5,680 bases of DNA from an uncultured Flammeovirgaceae bacterium (GCA_946886805.1 CAMPJM010000292.1:1-5680); one strand, 5' to 3'. Shown: positions 1 to 5,680, counted from the stretch's first letter. The notes: generated by a model not told the origin, from the sequence alone. Numbers and translations: made by a program.

Positions 1-1212
1 TTTGATGAAAAAGTTATCAACAACCCTAACCCTATCTGGACCAGGAATCCGAACGATCTGAAGGATGAGGATTATTTAAATTTCTACAAAGAACTTTATC
101 CATTTTCAGGAGACCCATTGTTCTGGATCCATTTAAATGTGGATTATCCGTTTAACCTGACTGGTATCCTATATTTCCCAAAAATTCAAAAAGATTTTGA
201 ATTCCAAAAAAATAAGATTCAGCTTTATTCCCGACAGGTTTTTATTACCGATGAGGTAAAAGACGTAGTTCCCGAGTTTTTAATGTTGCTACATGGAGTA
301 ATAGATTCTCCGGATATTCCTTTGAACGTTTCAAGAAGCTTTTTACAAGCAGATAGCAATGTAAAGAAAATTAATGCCCATATCACTAAAAAAGTAGCTG
401 ATAAACTTGGCGAGCTTTTCAAGAAAGACCGCCCAGCCTATCAGGAAAAATGGGACAGCATCGGCCTGTTTGTAAAGTACGGGATGATCAGTGAAGAAAA
501 ATTCTACGACAAGGCCAAAGATTTTGCTTTGTTAAAAAATACCAAAGGAGAATTCTTTACGCTCGACGAGTACAAGGAACACATAAAAACAAATCAGACA
601 GATAAAGATGGGAACTTCACTTTCTTATATACTTCTGATGCCGGCAAACAAGATTCCTATATACAAGCTGCTTTGAAAAGAGGTTATGATGTCATCACTT
701 TGAATGAGGTGATAGACAGCCATTTTATCAACACTATGGAGCAGAAGCTCGAAAAAGTAAGCTTAAAAAGAGTAGATGCTGATGTTGCAGATAAATTGAT
801 AGACACGGGTGAGAAAAAAGAGAGCATTCTTTCTGAAAAAGAGCAAGAATCTTTGAAAAAGATCTTCGAGCAAGCTATTAATAACACCAATACGACTTTA
901 GCGGTGGAATCCCTTTCTGCTGATGATTTACCTGTAACCATAACGCTTCCTGAATTTATGCGAAGGATGAAGGATATGGCTGCAACGGGAGGTGGCGGAA
1001 TGGCCATGATGGGTAATTTCCCTGAGCAATTAAGCGTGACCATCAATGCTAATCATGCTTTGGTAAGCAAAGTGCTGAAGGCAGAAAAAGAAGACGATAA
1101 ACTTGCCTTGGCAAAACAGGCCTATGATTTGGCCATGCTTTCGCAAAACATGCTAACAGGAGCAAACCTGACCGATTTTATTCAAAGAAGTGTAGAACTG
1201 GCTTCTAAGTAG
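1..1212 (+). CDS. htpG: Molecular chaperone HtpG (Hsp90), 3' part; 5' end outside window
   Basis: This is the bacterial Hsp90 homologue, a cytosolic ATP-dependent dimeric chaperone that remodels client proteins. The frame is open from base 1, so the gene enters from the left; 403 codons and a TAG stop are present. The N-terminal ATP-binding domain is missing from the window. Visible are the middle domain (WIHLNVDYPFNLTGILYFPK from about residue 43 of the fragment; VPEFLMLLHGVIDSPDIPLN at about 90-109) and the conserved VSRSFLQ segment, whose Arg (fragment residue 112) corresponds to the middle-domain Arg that contacts the ATP gamma-phosphate in Hsp90s. The C-terminal dimerisation domain follows a Gly/Met-rich stretch (GGGGMAMMGNFPEQ) and contains the typical VTINANHALVSKVL helix region. 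A TTG at 118 is not a real start, because conserved HtpG sequence continues upstream of it. The family is highly conserved and the identification is near certain. Confidence 0.97.
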   Translation, partial: FDEKVINNPNPIWTRNPNDLKDEDYLNFYKELYPFSGDPLFWIHLNVDYPFNLTGILYFPKIQKDFEFQKNKIQLYSRQVFITDEVKDVVPEFLMLLHGVIDSPDIPLNVSRSFLQADSNVKKINAHITKKVADKLGELFKKDRPAYQEKWDSIGLFVKYGMISEEKFYDKAKDFALLKNTKGEFFTLDEYKEHIKTNQTDKDGNFTFLYTSDAGKQDSYIQAALKRGYDVITLNEVIDSHFINTMEQKLEKVSLKRVDADVADKLIDTGEKKESILSEKEQESLKKIFEQAINNTNTTLAVESLSADDLPVTITLPEFMRRMKDMAATGGGGMAMMGNFPEQLSVTINANHALVSKVLKAEKEDDKLALAKQAYDLAMLSQNMLTGANLTDFIQRSVELASK

Positions 1213-1228
1213 GTATCTTAATATTAGT

Positions 1229-1266
1229 AAAAGGAGTGATCTTGGGCTTACCTTGGTCACTCTTTT
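1229..1266 (+). terminator. Rho-independent-like terminator after htpG
   Basis: The hairpin begins 17 bases after the htpG stop. Its arms are AAAGGAGTGATC (1230-1241) and GGTCACTCTTTT (1255-1266), pairing over about 12 bp with two G-T wobbles around a 13-base loop. The 3' arm runs into a short T-rich tail. An A-run on the 5' side means it could also work in the opposite direction, but no convergent gene is present. It separates htpG from the next gene. Confidence 0.75.
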
Positions 1267-1367
1267 CATTTCATGTATTTAAGAATCCATTTCAATTTAT
1301 TGCTAGGAAAAATATTTTTTTATTCCCATCGTTATTTTTTCATATATTGTTGATATAAACCCAATCT

Positions 1368-2258
1368 ATGTGGTATAAAAAAACTTTTCTTTTTAGTTCT
1401 GTAGTGTTGCTTATGCTTGCCTTTTCTGAAAAGGGAATTGCACAGACAAATGCTACGAACGACACCATAACTATGGCCGATACTACTTCAATTGAAGAAG
1501 TGCTCGGCTATGATCCCGATGATCCTAATAAAGATTTACCCACTACGGTAAACCTTGCTGAGGAGGAAGAAAAGGAAGAGGTTGAGGCAAAAAAGAAGAA
1601 AAGAAAAAAGAACGTCTATTACGGATTAAAAACAAAAAAAGGTTTCACTAAAAAAGGCTTTGGAGACAGAGAGGTTATAACGCTGTTTAATTATCTGAAA
1701 GAATATAAAGACCCGAACCCGTATATCAGAGATGTTTATTGGTATGACACCGAGTCTGGCTTAATAAAGGTATCGTCCAATGTCAACAAAGAAACTGCCC
1801 GGATTCTCCATGGCCCATACAAAAGAATACTGGGTGACCAGGTCATAGAAGAGGGGATCTTTTATATAGGAACCAAACACGGCAGATGGACGGAATTCAA
1901 TGCAAATGATATCTTGTTAAACAAAGAGAAATATATAAAAGGCTGGCCAAAGGAATCTGAAATATCGTATTACGATACCGAAAGGAACAACGTTAAAGAA
2001 GTTACCCCTATCGAATATGGAGAAGAAGAAGGTGCCTATTACTATTTTCACGACAATGGACAGGTTGCTGTTATTGGGGAATACCGTTATGGAGAAAAAG
2101 TAGGCGTTTGGAAGGAATATTATAAAAATAGAGCCAAAAGAAAAAAAGAAGTCCAATACAGGGAAGATCCTTTCCAGGAGAATTTTAAGCCGTACATTCT
2201 TAGGGAGTGGGACGAAAATGGAAAGCTGATTTATGAGCAGGAACAGGCGAGGAGGTGA
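1368..2258 (+). CDS. Exported MORN/YwqK-type repeat protein, function unknown
   Basis: This is a 296-residue protein. The N-terminus (residues 1-26) is a signal peptide: two lysines, a hydrophobic core (FLFSSVVLLMLAFS) and a likely cleavage at GIA|Q, a pattern common in Bacteroidota. A low-complexity segment follows, acidic at about 64-73 and then Lys/Arg-rich at about 75-82 (AKKKKRKKN). From about residue 148 the protein carries MORN_2/YwqK-like repeats: HGPYKRI..., EEGIFYIGTKHGRWTEF (161-177), GEEEGAYYYFHDNGQVAVIG (218-237), GEYRYGEKVGVWKEYY (237-252) and REWDENGKLIYE (279-290). Such repeats are Tyr/Gly-rich beta-hairpins, usually in cell-envelope proteins. Databases often label them 'toxin-antitoxin system, YwqK family antitoxin', but no toxin gene is adjacent and the export signal argues against a cytosolic antitoxin. 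ATG 1368 is chosen because it gives the complete signal peptide. The gene stands alone between the htpG terminator and a long noncoding gap. Confidence 0.85.
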   Translation: MWYKKTFLFSSVVLLMLAFSEKGIAQTNATNDTITMADTTSIEEVLGYDPDDPNKDLPTTVNLAEEEEKEEVEAKKKKRKKNVYYGLKTKKGFTKKGFGDREVITLFNYLKEYKDPNPYIRDVYWYDTESGLIKVSSNVNKETARILHGPYKRILGDQVIEEGIFYIGTKHGRWTEFNANDILLNKEKYIKGWPKESEISYYDTERNNVKEVTPIEYGEEEGAYYYFHDNGQVAVIGEYRYGEKVGVWKEYYKNRAKRKKEVQYREDPFQENFKPYILREWDENGKLIYEQEQARR

Positions 2259-2263
2259 ATTGG

Positions 2264-2319
2264 GTGTTAGGTTTTAGGTGTTAGGTGTTAGTTGTTAGTG
2301 ATTAGTTGTTGGCGGTTAG
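2264..2319. repeat. Degenerate tandem heptamer repeat, eight units of GTGTTAG
   Basis: Eight contiguous 7-base units occur in strict register, starting six bases after the stop of the upstream gene: GTGTTAG, GTTTTAG, GTGTTAG, GTGTTAG, TTGTTAG, TGATTAG, TTGTTGG, CGGTTAG. Three units are identical and the others differ at one to three positions, with divergence growing toward the 3' end. The array is noncoding. It resembles in kind the short tandem heptamer repeats known from cyanobacteria and seen between genes in some Bacteroidota. No function is evident. Confidence 0.85.
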
Positions 2320-2577
2320 CTATTTAACGGCAGTAGATTTTGATATCTCGGATTTGTGATTTTGCCAGCAATAGATCCTGATTTACAGAATTCTTCTTTA
2401 TTGCTAAATTATAAATTCTGGAGGGTGAATGACAATGGATCATGCTTTGCTAAACCTCATTAGAGCCTGATAAAGTACAGTTGGTAATTATTACCTTGAT
2501 ATTACGCAATAAATGGAGAAGGTTTGGAAAGTAGAGCTTCTTTCAACATTTTGTACAACACGTCATCGGTAACGGAT

Positions 2578-2592
2578 TTCGCAGAATGCGAA
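2578..2592. repeat. Small perfect inverted repeat (hairpin)
   Basis: TTCGCA-GAA-TGCGAA forms a perfect 6-bp stem with a 3-base loop. It is not followed by a T-run, so it does not look like a terminator on either strand. It may simply be part of the decayed intergenic DNA. Confidence 0.4.
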
Positions 2593-2644
2593 GTAAAGAC
2601 AAACAACTGTTAAAATTGATGATGCTGAATAAAACTAGAAGTGC

Positions 2645-2716
2645 GGCAATCCCCCTTCGGCAACAGACGAGGCAGGCTTACGAAGCAGACCGATTGCATT
2701 TGGTATGGGGATTACC
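2645..2716. repeat. Palindromic REP-like intergenic element
   Basis: The outer arms GGCAATCCCC (2645-2654) and GGGGATTACC (2707-2716) pair over 10 positions. The single imperfect position is a C-A mismatch in a + transcript but a G-U wobble in a - transcript. Inside are further pairs, CTTCG (2655-2659) with CGAAG (2681-2685), and GCAATC (2646-2651) with GATTGC (2692-2697) as an alternative fold. The region is richer in G+C than its surroundings. Its words (CGAGGCAGG, CGAAGCA, GATTGC, CTTCGG) resemble the dispersed GCGAGG...CGAAGCAATC palindromes found between genes in many bacteria. Identification as a dispersed repeat is an inference, since only one copy is visible. Confidence 0.5.
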
Positions 2717-2724
2717 ATATTTTG
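2694..2724 (+). promoter_or_regulatory. Weak candidate promoter for lipB
   Basis: TATTTTG (2718-2724) is near the Bacteroidota -7 consensus TAnnTTTG, and a TTG (2694-2696) lies 21 bases upstream, within the usual 19-21 base spacing for the -33 element. The -7 box lacks one T of the consensus. If used, the lipB leader would be about 55 bases, and the promoter would partly overlap the palindromic element. Confidence 0.3.
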
Positions 2725-2786
2725 CTGTTATTGAAGGCCTTTCTATGTAATGGTGAAAAATAATAGCATTAATTACACGGCAATAA

Positions 2787-3509
2787 ATGAATAATGTAAT
2801 CAATAAGGATGTGTTCTTTAAAGATCTTGGCTTGATCGATTACCAGGAAGCTTGGGATTATCAGGAGAAAATCTTCAAAGCTACCGTAGAAAAGAAAATC
2901 AGCAATAGAAACCTTTCGCCCGAATCACAAGAAGCAACTGAAAATCATCTTTTTTTCTGTGAACATCCGCACGTTTTTACCTTGGGGAAAAGCGGATCTG
3001 AAGAACATTTTCTATTAAATGAAGATAGCCTCAAAGAAAAAAAAGCAAGTTATTACAAAATAAATCGCGGTGGCGATATTACCTATCATGGACCAGGTCA
3101 GATTGTAGGTTACCCTATCCTCGATCTCGATAATTTCTTTACCGATATCCATAAATATCTACGTTTGCTTGAAGAAGCAGTAATTCTTACCCTAAAAGAT
3201 TATGGGATAATTGCCGGAAGGATTAGTGGCCTAACCGGGGTTTGGATAGACCACGAAGAACAAATTAATCCCCGAAAAATTTGTGCGCTCGGGGTAAAAT
3301 CGAGTCGTTGGGTGACCATGCATGGCTTTGCATTTAATGTAAATACTGACCTTTCTTATTTTAATCACATAATCCCGTGCGGGATTTCCGACAAAGCTGT
3401 CACGTCTCTTGCTTTAGAATTAGGATCAGAACAAGATATGGCTGAGGTGCAAAATAAGCTGCTGATGCACATAACCTCACTTTTTGGCATGCACCTTTGC
3501 CACTCCTGA
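2787..3509 (+). CDS. lipB: Octanoyl-[ACP]:protein N-octanoyltransferase LipB
   Basis: LipB transfers the octanoyl group from octanoyl-ACP to the lipoyl-domain lysine of 2-oxoacid dehydrogenases and the glycine cleavage H protein. LipA then inserts sulfur to form lipoate. The protein is 240 residues, a full length for Bacteroidota LipB. The signature RGGDITYHGPGQ is at 94-105 with His101. The catalytic Lys164 lies in PRKICALGVKSSRWVTMHG and the catalytic Cys198 in HIIPCGISDKAVTS, matching the Cys/Lys pair of E. coli LipB. FCEHPHVFTLGKSG at 58-70 is the conserved substrate-pocket strand. ATG 2787 gives the usual N-terminus (VFFKDLGLIDYQEAWDYQE). No Shine-Dalgarno sequence is seen, as is normal in this phylum. 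lipA is not in the window. The downstream ACP gene is 139 bases away behind its own promoter-like box, so co-transcription is uncertain. Confidence 0.97.
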   Translation: MNNVINKDVFFKDLGLIDYQEAWDYQEKIFKATVEKKISNRNLSPESQEATENHLFFCEHPHVFTLGKSGSEEHFLLNEDSLKEKKASYYKINRGGDITYHGPGQIVGYPILDLDNFFTDIHKYLRLLEEAVILTLKDYGIIAGRISGLTGVWIDHEEQINPRKICALGVKSSRWVTMHGFAFNVNTDLSYFNHIIPCGISDKAVTSLALELGSEQDMAEVQNKLLMHITSLFGMHLCHS

Positions 3510-3541
3510 ACCCCATTCATTTATCTCAAATTTTTCTTAGT

Positions 3542-3558
3542 ATCATTATAGCAATGAT
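3542..3558. promoter_or_regulatory. 17-base inverted repeat upstream of the acp promoter box; possible operator
   Basis: ATCATT-ATAGC-AATGAT is a perfect 6-bp inverted repeat around a 5-base centre. It ends 11 bases before the -7 box at 3570, so it sits over the -33 region, where a regulator could block or help polymerase. There is no T-run after it, which argues against a lipB terminator. The operator role is an inference from position and symmetry. Confidence 0.35.
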
Positions 3559-3569
3559 CGCATTCTTGT

Positions 3570-3577
3570 TATATTTG
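3570..3577 (+). promoter_or_regulatory. -7 promoter box for the acp (and possibly FAAL) gene
   Basis: TATATTTG is an exact match to the Bacteroidota -7 consensus TAnnTTTG. A clear -33 TTG at 19-21 bases upstream is lacking; the position is occupied by the inverted repeat at 3542-3558. Transcription would start near 3582-3586, giving a leader of roughly 65 bases to the ATG at 3649. Confidence 0.5.
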
Positions 3578-3585
3578 TCTGGACT

Positions 3586-3602
3586 AATGCTTTCAAAGCA
3601 TT
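3586..3602. promoter_or_regulatory. 17-base inverted repeat at the presumed acp transcription start
   Basis: AATGCTTT-C-AAAGCATT is a perfect palindrome with a single central base. It lies 8 bases after the -7 box. It could be an operator at the start site or, in RNA, a short hairpin at the 5' end of the transcript (about 6 bp with a 5-base loop). Function is inferred from position only. Confidence 0.35.
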
Positions 3603-3648
3603 GGCGAAACTAAAGCGATTTTTTTACCAGAAACCCACCTTTAATGTT

Positions 3649-3888
3649 ATGAGAGATCAAATTGGCTCCAAAATCAAAGCCATTGTAGAAAAAGAAGCAG
3701 AAATTAAGCTCAATGAAAAAGATTTAAATGCAAGTCTTCAAAGCGACCTGAGGTTAGATTCCGTGGTGAGAATGAAAATTATTGCTGGGATAGAAAAAGA
3801 ATTTGATATCGTCATCGATGAAATTGAAGCAGTAGATCTCTCCACAATCAATGAATTAATAGATAACGTTGAAGGCAAGGTGGCTTAA
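3649..3888 (+). CDS. Stand-alone acyl carrier protein
   Basis: This is a 79-residue acidic helical protein of the size and fold of type II acyl carrier proteins. The phosphopantetheine attachment site is Ser38 in DLRLDSVVRMKIIAGIEKEF; the Asp-Ser pair and the following helix with EKEFDIVIDEIE are typical. It departs from the housekeeping consensus (GADSLDTVEL), so it is more likely a dedicated carrier than the fatty-acid-synthase AcpP. It lies 116 bases upstream of a fatty acyl-AMP ligase gene in the same direction, the likely enzyme that loads it. The start is set at ATG 3649. The frame is open further up to a TTG at 3601, but the extra 16 residues (Lys/Phe-rich) do not belong to the family and would make the protein unusually long. 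No terminator is seen between this gene and the next. Confidence 0.85.
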   Translation: MRDQIGSKIKAIVEKEAEIKLNEKDLNASLQSDLRLDSVVRMKIIAGIEKEFDIVIDEIEAVDLSTINELIDNVEGKVA

Positions 3889-4004
3889 GGACTTCTAACA
3901 AAAACCGACTATATTTTGAACGACTTTTTTTCGCAACGACCCTGAGTTATTTTTGAAATAATTTATTTCCTCAATAAATAATCTACCATCTCACCCAATA
4001 AATT

Positions 4005-5680
4005 ATGGTTACAACACTACTTGAAGCGTTGCTTGCCAGAGCAAATAAAGAAGGGGTTGATAAGCCCCGAGGTTTCTTTAATCCCTTAAAGAACGATTTT
4101 GATATAATATCCTTCTCATCGTTGGCTAAAACTGCTTTTGGCGTCGGACATCAGCTCATTAAATCCAACCCACATAAAAGAAAAATATGTGTTTTGATGA
4201 CGACAACGCCCTATTCAACTATAATCGGATTTTATGGGGCTATATCAGCAGGTCTTACACCCGTAATAGTGCCCAGCCCCAAAGCTTTGAGTACCAGAGA
4301 GGACATCAATGAAAAAATAAGTCAACTGTACCAAAATTTCGGCGATAAATATGGCTTAGTAGTTGATGATCAATTTAAATCAACGTTGAACGAAGAAAAT
4401 AAAAGTCGCCAATTTGACCTAATCTTACCCACGTCCCCAGAAAACTCTTTAGAAAAGGCAGACTTTCCAGCAATTGATTCCACAGCGGTAAAGCCTGATG
4501 ATTATGGATTTTTACAGTTCACCAGCGCCTCAACCGGAAGAAGCAAAGCCATAGCCATTTCTCATGAAAATATTATTGCCAATACCAGAGACATAAAAGC
4601 GGCAAGCAATGCGGGTGACAACCAAATTGTAGTGGCCTGGCTTCCTTTATACCATGATATGGGATTGATAGGAACGGAATTGCTAAGCCTTGTAAACAAT
4701 TATGAAACCTATCACATGGCACCTTTTGATTTCTTAAAACGACCCAGAAGGTGGCTTGAGGCAATTACCCGGTTTAAAGGAACTTTATCCCCAGCGCCTG
4801 ATTTTGCGTATGATTACTGTTCTCAACTCATCAGTGAGGATGAATTGAAAGGGTTGGATTTGAGTACCTGGAAGTTGGCATTTAATGGCGCCGAACCTAT
4901 CCAGGTAAAAACCTTGCAACGGTTTATCGAAAAATTTTCAAAGGCAGGATTTGCTGCCTCCACCTTTTTGCCGTGCTATGGACTTGCAGAAGCCACATTG
5001 GCCGTTTCCTTTTCTCCGGAGACAAGAGTTCCCAAATTTTTAAAAATTGATCAGCTTAGCGTCGGTTTTGACAAAAAAGTAATAGTCCATGAAGAAGGGC
5101 TATTAGATAAAAATATAGAAAAGCAATTTGATGATGGAACTTATATAATTTCAGTAGGAACGCCGCTTCCTGGCATGAATGTGTGGATAAACGGTGAAGA
5201 TGGCAAGCAGGTAGAGGAGGGTATTTGTGGAGAAATAATGATCTCGGGATCATCGGTTGCCCAAGGCTATATCTTCGACCACACCGAGCCAATACAAGCT
5301 TTCCAGGACAGAAAAATTGCAACCGGTGACATAGGATTCTTTTACCGGGGAGAACTTTATGTTCTTGAAAGGATTAAAAATATCATCATCAAAAATGGCG
5401 AGAACTATCTGGCGAGCGATTTAGAAAGGCAAGTTTCTGAACTTACAAAGATTCCATTTGGTAAAATAGCGGTTTTTGAAGCAGATATCGTCAAAAAATC
5501 TTCTTTGGTAGCCATAATTGAACTACCCTCAAGAGCAAAAGTAGAAGACGTGGAGTCTCATCTAAAACAAAATTTGGTAAAAATGGATTTACCCATTGAT
5601 AAATTTATCATTACCAAAGTGAAAACAATCCCTAAAACTACAAGTGGCAAGAAAAAGCACTATATGTGCCGGAATTTATA
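4005..5680 (+). CDS. Fatty acyl-AMP ligase (FAAL)-like adenylate-forming enzyme, 3' end outside window
   Basis: This member of the ANL superfamily would activate a free carboxylic acid, probably a fatty acid, with ATP to an acyl-adenylate and pass it to a carrier protein, likely the ACP encoded just upstream. The window holds 558 codons with no stop; FAALs are usually about 570-600 residues, so only a short tail is missing. Motifs in order: P-loop QFTSASTGRSKAIAISHEN (171-189), LPLYHDMGLIG (213-223), SPAPDFAYDYC (262-272) and NGAEPI (294-299). Then come CYGLAEATLAVSF (324-336), followed by the FAAL-type insertion region, ATGDIGFF (439-446), RIKNIIIKNGENYLASDLE (456-474) and the C-terminal PKTTSGKK with catalytic Lys549. 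YHDMG, SPAPDFAYD and YGLAEATL point to FAAL rather than acyl-CoA synthetase. An in-frame TAA at 3999-4001 makes ATG 4005 the first possible start. The P-loop is unusual: SASTGRSKA replaces SGSTGxPKG. Confidence 0.93.
   Translation, partial: MVTTLLEALLARANKEGVDKPRGFFNPLKNDFDIISFSSLAKTAFGVGHQLIKSNPHKRKICVLMTTTPYSTIIGFYGAISAGLTPVIVPSPKALSTREDINEKISQLYQNFGDKYGLVVDDQFKSTLNEENKSRQFDLILPTSPENSLEKADFPAIDSTAVKPDDYGFLQFTSASTGRSKAIAISHENIIANTRDIKAASNAGDNQIVVAWLPLYHDMGLIGTELLSLVNNYETYHMAPFDFLKRPRRWLEAITRFKGTLSPAPDFAYDYCSQLISEDELKGLDLSTWKLAFNGAEPIQVKTLQRFIEKFSKAGFAASTFLPCYGLAEATLAVSFSPETRVPKFLKIDQLSVGFDKKVIVHEEGLLDKNIEKQFDDGTYIISVGTPLPGMNVWINGEDGKQVEEGICGEIMISGSSVAQGYIFDHTEPIQAFQDRKIATGDIGFFYRGELYVLERIKNIIIKNGENYLASDLERQVSELTKIPFGKIAVFEADIVKKSSLVAIIELPSRAKVEDVESHLKQNLVKMDLPIDKFIITKVKTIPKTTSGKKKHYMCRNL

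Larger units (their letters stand above)
2259..2786. other. Gene-poor intergenic region (528 bases)
   Basis: No convincing gene lies here: all six frames are broken by stops into pieces of about 40 codons or fewer. It contains the heptamer array (2264-2319), a small hairpin (2578-2592), a palindromic REP-like element (2645-2716) and a weak promoter candidate for lipB. Two short stretches read somewhat like protein, one on the + strand near 2345-2461 and one on the - strand near 2507-2611. Either could be gene debris or chance. Confidence 0.7.

Noticed and set aside
225..422. Minus-strand open frame inside htpG
   Set aside because: It is a shadow of the conserved middle domain of HtpG, with a composition unlike a real protein.
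684..1046. Minus-strand open frame of 120 codons inside htpG
   Set aside because: It is antisense to highly conserved HtpG coding sequence and shows no recognisable domain.
118..1212. A start at TTG 118 for the first gene
   Set aside because: HtpG-specific sequence is in frame from base 1, so the gene is simply cut by the window edge.
1917..2156. Minus-strand Phe/Ile-rich frame resembling a membrane protein
   Set aside because: The hydrophobicity comes from reading Lys/Glu-rich codons of the MORN-repeat gene backwards.
1368..2258. Toxin-antitoxin system suggested by YwqK-type repeats
   Set aside because: There is no toxin-like gene alongside and the protein has a signal peptide.
2259..2786. 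CRISPR array, tRNA or small RNA gene in the long gap
   Set aside because: The only tandem repeats are 7-base units without spacers, and no cloverleaf or known RNA motif was seen.
3542..3558. Terminator for lipB
   Set aside because: The stem is short and AT-rich and no T-run follows it.
3601..3648. An upstream TTG start giving a 95-residue ACP
   Set aside because: The added 16 residues do not match the family, the TTG lies inside a palindrome near the presumed transcription start, and ATG 3649 gives the normal 79-residue length.
4573..5322. Minus-strand open frames of 63 and 88 codons (4573-4764, 5056-5322)
   Set aside because: Both are antisense to clear FAAL motifs and have no features of their own.

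Overview
The window reads as a chromosomal segment of a Bacteroidota bacterium, most likely a marine-type member of the Cytophagales. The reasons are an AT-rich sequence, absent Shine-Dalgarno sequences before the starts, a TAnnTTTG-type -7 promoter box, and HtpG and LipB proteins whose wording matches that phylum by eye. The lineage call comes from recognition, not from a search.

Layout: all five genes lie on the + strand. Bases 1-1212 are the 3' two-thirds of htpG (Hsp90 chaperone), cut by the left edge and closed by a good hairpin terminator at 1229-1266. Bases 1368-2258 encode an exported protein with MORN/YwqK-type repeats. A gene-poor gap of 528 bases follows (2259-2786). It holds a run of eight degenerate GTGTTAG heptamers, a small perfect hairpin and a palindromic REP-like element just upstream of lipB. 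Bases 2787-3509 encode lipB, the octanoyl-ACP:protein octanoyltransferase of lipoate synthesis, with all catalytic residues visible.

The last part, 3649-5680, is a two-gene acyl-activation module: a stand-alone acyl carrier protein of 79 residues, then a fatty acyl-AMP ligase-like (FAAL) enzyme that runs off the right edge. The FAAL reads 558 codons without a stop from its ATG at 4005, and an in-frame TAA lies just two codons upstream of that start. A FAAL beside its own ACP normally loads a free fatty acid onto the carrier and hands it to a lipid, polyketide or nonribosomal peptide enzyme. The start of a specialised-lipid or natural-product locus is therefore the most interesting thing here. 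Its product cannot be told without the downstream genes.

htpG, the repeat protein and lipB look like separate housekeeping or standalone units. The acp and FAAL genes probably work together. A perfect -7 box (3570-3577) flanked by two 17-base inverted repeats precedes the acp gene and could be its control region.
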